The notes: a model not told the origin generated them from the sequence alone. 32,319 bases of DNA from Methanobacteriota archaeon (GCA_017885605.1 JAFNFT010000101.1:13035-45353); one strand, 5' to 3'. Shown: positions 22,729 to 31,417, numbered from the stretch's first letter. A program made the numbers and translations.

Positions 22729-24055
22729 AACCTGCCTTCTCACATTCTTCTTTATTATATGCATTTCTTCCATCAATTAGGACCGGATTCTTCATTTTCT
22801 TTTTAATCTCGGTTAGATCCAAATTCAGATACTCCTTGTGTTTTGCAAGTATTACTATTGCATCTGAAGCTTTTATTGCATCATCAAGATTAGATGTAAA
22901 TGGATAATCAAAATCTTTTACATATGGGTCATGAAGAACTGGATTTGCTCCTTTTTTCTTTACAATTTCATAAAATGGTTTTGTGGGGGTATTTCTCGTA
23001 TCATCAGAGTTTTCTAAAAATGCGACACCTAAAATTGCGATTTTCGCTCCCTTTAAATCTTTTCCAGCTTGTTTTAGTCCGTCTTCTAGAAGGTTTACTG
23101 TGTGTTCTGGCATATACATATTCATGCGTCTACTTTCGATAATGACATTTGGTTTGACTTTAAATTTCCCGTATGTATCAACACCATATTTGAAAAGCCA
23201 TGGATCTTTAGGCAGACAATGGCCTCCAACACCTGCTCCAGGAAAATGCATATTTCTTACAGGATTTGCAGCAGGATTTGATGGATCATTTGGTAATGTA
23301 TTTACAAGTTCTCTAACCTTGTACACATCAATTCCTAAGCTTTCACACATCAAGGCTACTTCGTTTGCAAAAGCAATATTCACATCACGGTACGTGTTTT
23401 CAACGACTTTTGATACCTCTGCAGTAAGACAATCTGTTGGAAATAAAGGTGCCTGGACTATGTGTTTGTAAAGTTCTATTGCTCTTTCTGTACTTTCTTT
23501 ATCAATGCCTCCAACAATTCTGGGAAGTTTAGTAATATTATGAAGAAGACGACCTACCATGACTCTTTCATACGAGAAGGCAAGAGAAAAATCAGATCCA
23601 GCTTTCATTCCTGATTCTTTTTCAAGGATGGGTTTTACAATATTTTCTGTTGTACCTGGTGCAACAGTTGATTCGATAACGACTAAAACGTCTTTAGGCA
23701 TCGTTTTACCGATTTTTTTACTTACTTCTTTTAAAGATTCGTAATGTGGAACTCCTTTTTCATCTGTAGGTGTTTGGACATCAATTAAAATAACATCTGC
23801 GTTTTTACATTCGTTAAAATCATCAGTAACATGAAATGTGTTTTTCTTTACGACTTTTTCAATCAATTTATTAAGACCTGGTTCATCCCCCCCAATCGGA
23901 TTTTTTCCTTTGTTAAGCAAGTCTATTTTCCAACCGGAACGTTTTGATTTTCTCTGAATCCCAATAACATTAAAACCTTTTACATCTGCAAAAAGACAAG
24001 CAGCTGGTATACCAACGTAACCCATTCCTACTACAATGATTTTCTTTAGCATCAT
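22697..24055 (-). CDS. UDP-N-acetylhexosamine 6-dehydrogenase (WecC/WbpA type)
   Basis: A 452-residue member of the UDP-sugar dehydrogenase family. VGMGYVGIP (residues 8-16) binds NAD. The catalytic Cys280 lies in GVGGHCLPKDPWLF, the GGHC-LPKD form typical of enzymes acting on UDP-GlcNAc or UDP-ManNAc rather than UDP-glucose. The dimerisation helix (VENTYRDVNIAFANEVAL) and C-terminal domain (GVAFLENSDDTRNTP) are complete. It would supply the uronate oxidation needed for GlcNAc(3NAc)A or ManNAc(3NAc)A, and UDP-GlcNAcA for the WbpB-like enzyme. Two tandem ATGs occur (24,055 and 24,052); a TATA-like TTAATAAA centred 24-26 bp upstream fits a leaderless start at either. Which C2 epimer it uses cannot be read from the sequence. 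Confidence 0.87.
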   Translation of the reverse strand: MMLKKIIVVGMGYVGIPAACLFADVKGFNVIGIQRKSKRSGWKIDLLNKGKNPIGGDEPGLNKLIEKVVKKNTFHVTDDFNECKNADVILIDVQTPTDEKGVPHYESLKEVSKKIGKTMPKDVLVVIESTVAPGTTENIVKPILEKESGMKAGSDFSLAFSYERVMVGRLLHNITKLPRIVGGIDKESTERAIELYKHIVQAPLFPTDCLTAEVSKVVENTYRDVNIAFANEVALMCESLGIDVYKVRELVNTLPNDPSNPAANPVRNMHFPGAGVGGHCLPKDPWLFKYGVDTYGKFKVKPNVIIESRRMNMYMPEHTVNLLEDGLKQAGKDLKGAKIAILGVAFLENSDDTRNTPTKPFYEIVKKKGANPVLHDPYVKDFDYPFTSNLDDAIKASDAIVILAKHKEYLNLDLTEIKKKMKNPVLIDGRNAYNKEECEKAGFIYRGIGKPY

Positions 24056-24074
24056 TGACGGTAAATATAAATTA

Positions 24075-24082
24075 TTTATTAA
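24075..24082 (-). promoter_or_regulatory. TATA box for the 6-dehydrogenase gene (leaderless)
   Basis: TTAATAAA on the minus strand is centred 24 bp before the first ATG and 26-27 bp before the second, with no ribosome site between. This points to a leaderless mRNA, perhaps starting at the second ATG. Confidence 0.4.
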
Positions 24083-24117
24083 TCCTTTGAATTGTGATTA
24101 CTTTATTAACTCGATAA

Positions 24118-24125
24118 TTTATACT
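24118..24125 (+). promoter_or_regulatory. TATA box for the amidotransferase gene (leaderless, GTG start)
   Basis: TTTATACT is centred 26-27 bp before the GTG at 24,148. No properly spaced ribosome site is present, so transcription probably begins at the GTG itself. With the minus-strand element at 24,075-24,082 it forms a 92-bp divergent promoter. Confidence 0.45.
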
Positions 24126-24147
24126 GTTTTTTTATCCATGGGAAGAG

Positions 24148-25287
24148 GTGAAAAATATACCACGAGAATATCAAATCTGTAAACGCTGTGTAATGGATAC
24201 GACAGATCCAGATATTGTTTTTGATGAAAATGGTTACTGCAATCATTGCACAGATGCCTTGAAGAAGCTCAATTCGTATCCGATTAATCTCAGCAAAGTG
24301 GAAAAAGAAAAAGAACTGCAAAGGATCGTTGCAGAAGTAAAGGAATCAGGTAAGAACAAGCAGTATGATTGTATTGTGGGAGTCAGTGGTGGTGTCGACA
24401 GCAGCTATGTGCTATATTTAGTAAAAAAACTTGGTTTACGTCCGCTTGCTTTTCATTTGGACAACGAGTGGAATACAGAGCTTTCTGTAAAAAATATCGA
24501 GAAAGTGACAAAAAAATTGGATGTAAAACTCCATACGATGCATGTTGATTGGGAGGAATTTAAAGATTTGCAACTTGCTTTTTTGAAATCATCGACACCA
24601 GACCTTGAGATACCAACAGACCACGGGCTTCTCGCAGCACTATACAAAGTGGCAGCAGAATACAAGGTGAAATATATCATCAGTGGGCATAATTTTATCA
24701 CAGAAAATATCTCAGTGCCTACCTGGTCCCATGGACATTATGACTGGCGCTATGTCAGATTAATGCAAAAGAAATTTGGTACAAGAAAACTCACCAGCTT
24801 CCCTCATTTAAGCATGTATTCTCTTGCATCACAACAGCTATTCCGCGGAATTAAAATCATCAGAATCCTCAATTATGTGCCAGAATACGATAAGAAAAAG
24901 ATCATATCTTTCCTGGAAAAAGAATTTGGATGGCAGAATTATATTACAAAACATGCCGAGTCTATCTATACTTTTTTTGTCCAAGCATACATCCTACCAA
25001 CTAAATTCAATTATGATAAGCGGAAGATGCATTTATCAGATCTCATCTGTGCAGGTCAGATGACACGTGACGAAGCCTTAGAGACATTAAAAAAACCACT
25101 TTTTACAGATCTAGAACTGAAAGAAATGATTGAACGTGTATGTAAAAAATTTGGTATCACGAAAGAAGAATTTGATGCGTTTATGAAACTGCCAAACAAA
25201 AGCTACTATGATTATCCGTCATACGAAACACATCCAATTTATAGAATTCTACGAGATATCTATAAAAAAGTCAATCCTCAGATATAG
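24148..25287 (+). CDS. wbpG: N-acetyl-sugar amidotransferase, WbpG/PseA type
   Basis: A 379-residue protein of the ATP-PPase type. A four-cysteine metal site is formed by Cys11, Cys14, Cys31 and Cys34 (ICKRCVMD and YCNHC), and the PP-loop SGGVDSS at residues 80-86 binds ATP. In Pseudomonas the homologue, with a HisH/HisF-like ammonia-supplying pair, turns the 3-acetamido group of ManNAc(3NAc)A into an acetamidino group; AglX/Y/Z of Methanococcus maripaludis are linked to the same archaellin glycan modification. The upstream genes can make exactly that substrate. No HisH- or HisF-like gene lies in the window, so ammonia would come from elsewhere. The start is GTG because the family N-terminus begins there and the closer ATG at 24,138 is out of frame. 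The family call is firm; the sugar is inferred. Confidence 0.88.
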   Translation: MKNIPREYQICKRCVMDTTDPDIVFDENGYCNHCTDALKKLNSYPINLSKVEKEKELQRIVAEVKESGKNKQYDCIVGVSGGVDSSYVLYLVKKLGLRPLAFHLDNEWNTELSVKNIEKVTKKLDVKLHTMHVDWEEFKDLQLAFLKSSTPDLEIPTDHGLLAALYKVAAEYKVKYIISGHNFITENISVPTWSHGHYDWRYVRLMQKKFGTRKLTSFPHLSMYSLASQQLFRGIKIIRILNYVPEYDKKKIISFLEKEFGWQNYITKHAESIYTFFVQAYILPTKFNYDKRKMHLSDLICAGQMTRDEALETLKKPLFTDLELKEMIERVCKKFGITKEEFDAFMKLPNKSYYDYPSYETHPIYRILRDIYKKVNPQI

Positions 25288-25393
25288 ATGATCGTTATTA
25301 TCTTATGCGAATTGATAATACAAGTAATTTGTTTACAAGTATGAAAAAAGTCAAGGGAAAGTCTATTTATTCATTTGTTAGGTGATATTTAAA

Positions 25394-26401
25394 ATGACAA
25401 CAATATGCTTTGTAGGCAACCCTCAAGACTCTTTTATCAAAGAAGATTATTTACGTTTAAAAATTTTTTTCAATATAAATGTAGTTGATCCACCTAGAAA
25501 ATGGAGCTTACCAGCATGGTTAAAATTTCTTTGGCTCTTGCTAAAAAATGTAAGAAAATCGGAATTAACCTATTGTTGGTTTGCTGGAGCTCCAGCGGCT
25601 TTTGCAGTTTTATTTTCCAAATTATTCGGAAAAAAAACAATTGTCATGGTTGGTGGATGGGACGCATCGTATTTTCCAGAGATACATTATGGAGCGTTTA
25701 TAAAATTTAAAGATAGAATACCCGTAAAATTCGTCTATAAACATGTAGATAAAATACTTGTTGTAGCACCGTTTTTAAAAGATGACATCGTAAAATATGC
25801 AAAAGTGAAAGGTGACGGTATTGAATGTGTTCCGACCGGATTTAACCCTGATTACTGGAAACCAGATGGAAAGAAAGAAAATATTGTTATCACCGTTGCA
25901 GGGGCTAAAACACTCCTGAATGTAAAATTGAAAGGGTTAGAAACATTTGTTCGATCTGCAGTGCATATACCGGAGGTAAAATACATTGTTATTAATGTGA
26001 GAGATGATGCGAAATTATATCTTGAACAAATATCACCAAAAAATGTTGAATTTACTGGATTTCTTCCTGATGACGAAATTCTTAACTATTATCAGAGAGC
26101 AAAAGTATATTGTCAACTTTCTTATCGAGAAGGATTACCAACTGCTTTATGCGAGGCAATGCTTTGTGAATGTATCCCTGTTGGAAGTAAAGCTGCTGGA
26201 GTCATGGCTGCTATCGGCGATACGGGTTTTTATGTTGAATACGGGGATGAAAAAGGAACTGCAGATGTGATTCGAAAAGCTTTAGATTTAAAAAATGAGT
26301 TAGGGAAAAAAGCAAGAGAGAGAATTAAAAATTCATTCCCTGAGAAAAAAAGAACGGATAAGTTGAAAAATTTAATTTTAGAGATGGTAATCTCCTCATA
26401 A
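25394..26401 (+). CDS. family 4 glycosyltransferase (GT-B fold)
   Basis: A 335-residue glycosyltransferase. The N-terminal half is a degenerate GT-B Rossmann domain (TTICFVGNP, then KKTIVMVGGWDASYFP). The C-terminal half has VEFTGFLPDDEILNYYQRA and the EX7E donor motif in YREGLPTALCEAM, both characteristic of GT4. A GGTGAT ribosome site 7 nt upstream favours the ATG at 25,394 over the in-frame GTG at 25,382. It follows the amidotransferase after 106 bp, an AT-rich interval without another gene, and may share its transcript. Its end overlaps the convergent SDR gene by six bases. The donor and acceptor are unknown. Confidence 0.85.
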   Translation: MTTICFVGNPQDSFIKEDYLRLKIFFNINVVDPPRKWSLPAWLKFLWLLLKNVRKSELTYCWFAGAPAAFAVLFSKLFGKKTIVMVGGWDASYFPEIHYGAFIKFKDRIPVKFVYKHVDKILVVAPFLKDDIVKYAKVKGDGIECVPTGFNPDYWKPDGKKENIVITVAGAKTLLNVKLKGLETFVRSAVHIPEVKYIVINVRDDAKLYLEQISPKNVEFTGFLPDDEILNYYQRAKVYCQLSYREGLPTALCEAMLCECIPVGSKAAGVMAAIGDTGFYVEYGDEKGTADVIRKALDLKNELGKKARERIKNSFPEKKRTDKLKNLILEMVISS

Positions 26402-27280
26402 TGTAATTTCTTTTAGCATTGTTAACAAACCAGTATCGATATCTATTTTTGGTTGCCACTTCAACTGTTCCTTTGCTTTTTGGTTATTGGCAACGATATT
26501 CATTATTTCGTTCACCCTTGTTTTATTGGTATATGAAATTGTAGTGTTCTTCTTTTGAGCGAGGGTGATGATTTTATTTGCAATTTCTTTAACACTATAA
26601 CTCACTCCTGACCCTATGTTGAATATCTCAACTCCCTTACCAGTATATGTAGCGGCTTTGATATATGCCGAGATTACATCATCAACATATACATAATCTC
26701 TCATAGGTTTAGGGTTTTCTAAAGTAATTTTTTTTGATGATAGCTCAGCGATGATTGACGGTATTAAAAAATCTTTGTTCTGTCCAGTTCCATATATGTT
26801 AAAAGGCCGTAAAATAATGCAATTTAATCCATAGTCATAGTAATAGCCTTTGCACAATTCTTCTCCAAGAATTTTACTTCGATTATACGGATTTATTGCC
26901 TGAATTGGATGTTTTTCATCGATGGGAAGATACCTTGGTTGACCATAGACGTAGGTGCTGGCAAAAATAAATTTTTTAATGTCATATATTCGAGCAATTT
27001 CAAGGAGATTCATTGTACCAATTACATTAGTAGTATATGTTATTCTTGGATTTTTAAATGAGTATGGTACAAAAACAATAGCTCCTAGATGAAACAGCAC
27101 ATCAATTTTAGATGTTTTTTTTATAAAATTATGAAGTTGTTCCCAATTTGTTAAATCTATACCATTTTTAATATCAATTTCTTCGACATGTACCCCTTTT
27201 TCTTTCAATGAACTAACCAGATGTCTTCCAATAAATCCTTCACTGCCAGTAACAAGCGCATTCATACCTTTTAATTTCAA
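26396..27280 (-). CDS. NAD-dependent epimerase/dehydratase (extended SDR)
   Basis: A 294-residue extended SDR. GSEGFIG at residues 12-18 binds NAD, FASTYVYG (106-113) holds the catalytic Thr/Ser, and Tyr132-Lys136 (YNRSK) is the active-site pair; RPFNIYGTGQ and MRDYVYVDDVISAY follow in order. It is slightly shorter than typical GDP-mannose dehydratases. The start is a TTG: AAGGA lies 10 nt before it, whereas the ATG at 27,265 has no usable spacing. It is the last gene of the minus-strand run flippase, methyltransferase, LegB-like, nucleotidyltransferase, SDR, and follows the nucleotidyltransferase by four bases. It probably acts on the sugar nucleotide made by those two genes, as a reductase or epimerase of the 4-keto product; this is inference. 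Confidence 0.82.
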   Translation of the reverse strand: MKLKGMNALVTGSEGFIGRHLVSSLKEKGVHVEEIDIKNGIDLTNWEQLHNFIKKTSKIDVLFHLGAIVFVPYSFKNPRITYTTNVIGTMNLLEIARIYDIKKFIFASTYVYGQPRYLPIDEKHPIQAINPYNRSKILGEELCKGYYYDYGLNCIILRPFNIYGTGQNKDFLIPSIIAELSSKKITLENPKPMRDYVYVDDVISAYIKAATYTGKGVEIFNIGSGVSYSVKEIANKIITLAQKKNTTISYTNKTRVNEIMNIVANNQKAKEQLKWQPKIDIDTGLLTMLKEITL

Positions 27281-27284
27281 TCTA

Positions 27285-27983
27285 TTACCATTCCTTATGA
27301 GTTTCTATAAACTTACAGGCTGCCTCATAGTCCGCAGGTCTTCCGATATCGAACCAGTATCCTTCATGAACATATCCATTTACTTTTTTCCCCGCAGCTA
27401 ATATTCTCTTCAATAAATCAGGAAGATCAATGCGTTCCCTCGATTCAATATATTCAAAAATTTCAGGTTCAAAGACGCATATACCTGTTCCTACATGATA
27501 GGTGATTTTTGGTTTTTCTTCATATTTTTCAATCATCGATTTTTCAGTAAGAGTGGGCACTCCAAAGTCGATTTCCATTTCTCTTTTAGTCAGTGCTATT
27601 GTCGCTATACAATTGCTATTTTTATGATTTTGAAGAAGTTTTGTGTAATTTAAATCTGTTAATGTATCTCCATTAATAACCAAAAATGTCTCCTTCAACT
27701 TATCTTTAATTAGTGAAAGGGGGCCGATGGTACCTAATGGGGTATCCTCCCTCGAATATGTGATTTGTACACCATATTGCCTTCCGTCCCCTAGAAACGA
27801 CATTATCAACTCTGCGAGATGTCCGACCGCGAGTATGATATCTTTTTGACCAGATGCTGCCAATTGTCGCACTAATATTTCCAGAATTGGTTTGTCACCT
27901 ATCGGCATCAGGGGTTTAGGGAAAGAGGTCGTGTATGGTTTTAGTCTTCTTCCTTTTCCACCAGCGAGAATAACAGCCTTCAT
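27285..27983 (-). CDS. sugar-1-phosphate nucleotidyltransferase
   Basis: A 232-residue, single-domain nucleotidyltransferase. AGGKGRRLKPYTTSFPKPLMP (about residues 6-26) is the NTP-binding signature, and VINGDTL, GTIGPLSLI and GTGICVFEPEIF complete the fold. No acetyltransferase or phosphomannose-isomerase domain is attached. The base (GDP, UDP, dTDP or CDP) cannot be told with confidence; the pattern is near mannose-1-P and heptose-1-P guanylyltransferases. The start is the ATG at 27,983 with GGAG 6 nt before it; the upstream in-frame GTG overlaps the LegB stop codon. Its position directly after a LegB-like dehydratase suggests that it activates that enzyme's substrate, as PtmE does in Campylobacter legionaminic acid synthesis, although PtmE carries an extra CBS region. 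Confidence 0.82.
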   Translation of the reverse strand: MKAVILAGGKGRRLKPYTTSFPKPLMPIGDKPILEILVRQLAASGQKDIILAVGHLAELIMSFLGDGRQYGVQITYSREDTPLGTIGPLSLIKDKLKETFLVINGDTLTDLNYTKLLQNHKNSNCIATIALTKREMEIDFGVPTLTEKSMIEKYEEKPKITYHVGTGICVFEPEIFEYIESRERIDLPDLLKRILAAGKKVNGYVHEGYWFDIGRPADYEAACKFIETHKEW

Positions 27984-27994
27984 AAAATTCTCCA

Positions 27995-28987
27995 CTAAAT
28001 CGTATACATTCCAACTTTATAATCATCAATATGATCTGAAATCCATTTTATAGTTTTTTTAAGTCCGTTATCCAAATTCACCTGTGGCTGCCAACCAAGC
28101 ATCTTTCGCGCCTTTGCCGAATCAGCCCACAATCGTTCAACTTCGCTATCTTTTGGTCTTACTCGTTTTTTATCGATTTTTATCGTTACTTTTGATTGGG
28201 TTAATCTTACTATTTTCTCTGCAAGGTCTCCAATAGATATTTCAAAACCAGAACCGATGTTAATCACTTCTCCGATTGATTTTTCTTCTTCTGCAATTTT
28301 GATGAATCCTTCGATTGTATCAGTGACAAAGGTAAGGTCTCGTGTCGGGTGTAATGACCCGAGTTGAATCACCTTCTTAATCAGTGCCTGAGTAATAATT
28401 GTTGGGATCACTGCGCGTGCAGATTGACGAGGACCGTATGTGTTAAAAGGCCTAATAATAGCAACAGGTAGTTTAAACGATGTGTAAAAACTATACGCGA
28501 TCATATCAGCACCGATTTTACTCGCAGAATACGGTGATTGTCCTTGGAGAGGATGTTTCTCGTCTATCGGTACATACTTGGCTGTTCCATAGACTTCACT
28601 CGTAGACGTATGGATGATTTTTTCTACATCATTATCTTTTGCAGCCAGTAAGATATTTGTTGTCCCTAATATATTTGTGTCAATGACTTCCATTGGATGT
28701 ACATATGAGTAGGGGATGGCAATCAATGAACCTAGATGAAAGATAATATCTGTATCTATTACGACATTTCTGACCGCATCTGGATCTCTCAGGTCTCCAG
28801 CGATAACCGTGATTTTTGATAGTATGTTCTCAGGCAAATATTCTAATTGTCCACAATCATTTCTTGAGTTATATCTAACGAATGCTTTTACATTCGCTCC
28901 AAGATTGACTAAACGTTCAGTGAGATGGCTTCCAATAAAACCACCGGCACCGGTTAGCAGGACGTTTTTATTTTTCCAGTTCATCAT
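27995..28987 (-). CDS. legB: LegB-like NAD-dependent 4,6-dehydratase
   Basis: A 330-residue extended SDR. GAGGFIG (13-19), STSEVYG (128-134) with a Thr at the catalytic position, and Tyr153-Lys157 (YSASK) are in place. The segments SLIAIPYSYVHP, VPIDEKHPLQGQSPYSASKIGAD and GPRQSARAVIPTIITQ are close to the wording of LegB proteins, which remove water from (GDP/UDP-)GlcNAc to give the 6-deoxy-4-keto sugar in legionaminic acid synthesis. A nucleotidyltransferase follows directly. The aminotransferase (LegC) and sialic-acid-type synthase (LegI) are absent, so the end product may be another 6-deoxy sugar. GAGGG is 3 nt before the first ATG and 6 nt before the second (28,984), so translation may begin at the latter. 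Confidence 0.82.
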   Translation of the reverse strand: MMNWKNKNVLLTGAGGFIGSHLTERLVNLGANVKAFVRYNSRNDCGQLEYLPENILSKITVIAGDLRDPDAVRNVVIDTDIIFHLGSLIAIPYSYVHPMEVIDTNILGTTNILLAAKDNDVEKIIHTSTSEVYGTAKYVPIDEKHPLQGQSPYSASKIGADMIAYSFYTSFKLPVAIIRPFNTYGPRQSARAVIPTIITQALIKKVIQLGSLHPTRDLTFVTDTIEGFIKIAEEEKSIGEVINIGSGFEISIGDLAEKIVRLTQSKVTIKIDKKRVRPKDSEVERLWADSAKARKMLGWQPQVNLDNGLKKTIKWISDHIDDYKVGMYTI

Positions 28988-29049
28988 ATACCCTCTATAA
29001 AATCAAGTAACTACGTACTTAATATTATTATCAATAAATGATTGCTCTC

Positions 29050-29868
29050 CTATTTATAATTTATTTTTTTTTTTGCACTTATAAATATAACATCTCCAAA
29101 TTTTTTAATAGACATACAGAAATAATTTATGTATTTGGCTATAGATTTATTGTTGTTGATAACTGACCCTATATGCTTAACTGATAATGGTTCAAAACCA
29201 GTGTTCTTCAATAAATAAACAAGAGATTTTTCTGAAAAATAAAATAAATGTTGTGGTGGGGTTAATAAATTCCAATTAGAGCCACTTATTTTTGCATTTA
29301 TGCTTTCAATATCCCCGGTGCTTATAAATAAATATCCGCCTGGTTTAATGCATTTATGAAGGTTTATAATTGCTTTTTTTGGATTTTTTAAATGTTCGAT
29401 ACAAGCCCACATGACAACTACATCAAAACACTCATGATATTCTTCAACAAAAAAATCCATATCGCAAATATCACCTTGAATTGCTTTTATTCCATTTGAA
29501 TTTACACGGATACAATTTTTCTTAGATATATCCACTCCAATACAATCCCAGTCATTCATCTTTGCCACTTTTAAAAATTCACCATTCCCACATCCTATCT
29601 CCAACAATTTTCCTTTTGCCAATTTTGAAATTAATTTATATCTTTTCTGATGGGGATTTTTAAATACAGACCTTTGGATAGCTTCTTCTACGTTTGCATT
29701 AAGAATATCTGAATTTTCCTCGTAAATATCAGACAATTCTTTATCAGACGGGATGTCGTTAATATATACTAAACCACATTTTTCACACTTGACAATATCG
29801 AAATTATTTATGGAATATAACAAAACACTTTTTTTTTCGTTACAAAGATTACAGCATTTACGATCCAT
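29050..29868 (-). CDS. class I SAM-dependent methyltransferase with N-terminal zinc ribbon
   Basis: A 272-residue protein. The N-terminal 35 residues hold two Cys pairs (Cys6/Cys9 and Cys28/Cys31 in CNLC ... CEKCG), a probable zinc ribbon. The methyltransferase core starts with LLEIGCGNGEFL (88-99, SAM-binding), followed by CIGVDISKKN, VVVMWACIEHLKNP and LHKCIKPGGYLFIST. This domain pair is common in sugar and polysaccharide clusters, where it methylates a sugar hydroxyl or a nucleotide-sugar carbon. An AGGAG site 11 nt before the ATG supports the start, and the gene follows the flippase by 34 bp. It is the most AT-rich gene in the window by eye. The target sugar is unknown; O-methylation capping a glycan chain is plausible. 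Confidence 0.82.
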   Translation of the reverse strand: MDRKCCNLCNEKKSVLLYSINNFDIVKCEKCGLVYINDIPSDKELSDIYEENSDILNANVEEAIQRSVFKNPHQKRYKLISKLAKGKLLEIGCGNGEFLKVAKMNDWDCIGVDISKKNCIRVNSNGIKAIQGDICDMDFFVEEYHECFDVVVMWACIEHLKNPKKAIINLHKCIKPGGYLFISTGDIESINAKISGSNWNLLTPPQHLFYFSEKSLVYLLKNTGFEPLSVKHIGSVINNNKSIAKYINYFCMSIKKFGDVIFISAKKKINYK

Positions 29869-29902
29869 GGTACTCTGTCTCCTACACTATATTATGTGAG
29901 TT

Positions 29903-31417
29903 TTATCTGCCCTTCAATTCGTCAATAATATATGCTAACATTTTCTTTATGTTTAACGTGTCTAGAAACAAATTAAAATCTTCCTTATTAAACTCCCTTA
30001 AAATGAAAAGAATACCAAGATAAATGAACAAACCTAAAAGAGAAATTCCAATCAATTCATACCATCGACCAATATAAAAAATATTTGTTAGATAGTAAAT
30101 AATGATTCCCATCAATGCAGCAGATACGATATGTAATATTATTCTATGATTACCTTTCATATTTGCAACACGAAATGCATACACTCTCGTGGTAATGAAT
30201 CCGACAAAATATGCTATCACAATTGCGAGAGCAGAACCAGTAGCACCTAAACCCGCTAATTTAAGACCTAGACTTTGTATGTCCACTGGAACCAAAATGA
30301 GGTTCAAAACAATGCTCACTATCATCATAAGTAAGATTCTGTTCCGGACGATATGTGGCATGTTCATCCCTTGTAACTGACTCTGATATGGCTGTGATAA
30401 CACCTCAAAAAGAACAAAAAAAGGCAAAATCTGCAAAACGGTTAAAGCAGGTAAATATTTATCACTCAATAAAATATGAATAACCGGTTCTGCTAAAACA
30501 ACGAGTAATATAACAATCGGAAAAGTAATCATGCTCAGATACCGTTCAGATGTCAATGTCAATTTTCTAATATCATCCATATAATTTTTCGCATGATACT
30601 CTGATATTGTTGGTAACAAGAGAACAGCAAGGGCCGAGGAAAAGTTTAGAACGAAACGTGATAAATTGAACACAGCAAAATATTCTCCGACCTGCTGGGC
30701 ACCCCAAAACAACTGAATGAATACTTTATCAATATTCAATATAACGATATATGACGCTGACGCAATCGCCATGGGAAAAGCAAACTTTGCATAATTTTTT
30801 AGATAATCGAGCGATGGTTTCTTGACAGGATATGTTCTAAAAAAATAATAGGCAACAACGAATTGGAAGACCTCGCCTATAAGATAAGTATATGCTAATG
30901 CTAGGACACCAAATCCAAAATATGCTATGATAATTGTAATAAAAACCCGTATTATTGTATAGATAAAATATGGTATCTGACCTTTAGCGATTTCTTTTTT
31001 AGCGGAAAAAGTCGTAGTGAACACCTGGGACAGATTAGCTAAAACAAAATAGAAAAGCAAGATGTAGACTGCTTGCTCGTGCACTGGTGTTTCAAATCCT
31101 CGTCCAAAAACAAATCGCCATAGAATTATCGATAAAATCGTAGCAGAAGCAAGAATGCCAGTTAAAATTAATTTAGTCGCGGCAAATGTACCAACACATT
31201 TACCCTCATCTTTCCCCTCGGAGATCCGCTTGACATGTGCCGCTCCAAAACCTAAATCTCCAAAAATTGAAAAAAGGGCGACAAAACCGTACGCAAAACC
31301 AACAACCCCGTACTCCCAAGGCTGCATATATAATGCTATGAACTTAAGCCCAATAAAACCAAGAATGCCGTTTAGCAGTTGAATGAATATGATAAGAGCT
31401 GATTTTCGCGCTATCAT
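29903..31417 (-). CDS. wzx: Wzx-like lipid-linked oligosaccharide flippase (MOP/PST superfamily)
   Basis: A 504-residue polytopic membrane protein of the normal family length, with about 12-14 hydrophobic helices. The opening MIARKSALIIFIQLLNGILGFIGL, the early YGVVGFAYGFVALFSIFGDLGFGAAHVKRISEG and the later VLQILPFFVLFEVLSQPYQSQLQG are typical of polysaccharide transporters of the Wzx/RfbX group. It should flip the finished undecaprenyl- or dolichyl-linked glycan across the cytoplasmic membrane. No Wzy polymerase or AglB is seen. The start has no ribosome site but a TATA element 24-25 bp upstream, so it is probably leaderless and heads the minus-strand unit that runs through the methyltransferase, LegB, nucleotidyltransferase and SDR genes. 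Confidence 0.88.
   Translation of the reverse strand: MIARKSALIIFIQLLNGILGFIGLKFIALYMQPWEYGVVGFAYGFVALFSIFGDLGFGAAHVKRISEGKDEGKCVGTFAATKLILTGILASATILSIILWRFVFGRGFETPVHEQAVYILLFYFVLANLSQVFTTTFSAKKEIAKGQIPYFIYTIIRVFITIIIAYFGFGVLALAYTYLIGEVFQFVVAYYFFRTYPVKKPSLDYLKNYAKFAFPMAIASASYIVILNIDKVFIQLFWGAQQVGEYFAVFNLSRFVLNFSSALAVLLLPTISEYHAKNYMDDIRKLTLTSERYLSMITFPIVILLVVLAEPVIHILLSDKYLPALTVLQILPFFVLFEVLSQPYQSQLQGMNMPHIVRNRILLMMIVSIVLNLILVPVDIQSLGLKLAGLGATGSALAIVIAYFVGFITTRVYAFRVANMKGNHRIILHIVSAALMGIIIYYLTNIFYIGRWYELIGISLLGLFIYLGILFILREFNKEDFNLFLDTLNIKKMLAYIIDELKGR

Noticed and set aside
11814-24055. The two UDP-sugar 6-dehydrogenases as redundant copies
   Set aside because: Their active-site motifs differ (GGSCFPKD versus GGHCLPKD), matching different substrate classes, and the proteins differ in length and sequence throughout.
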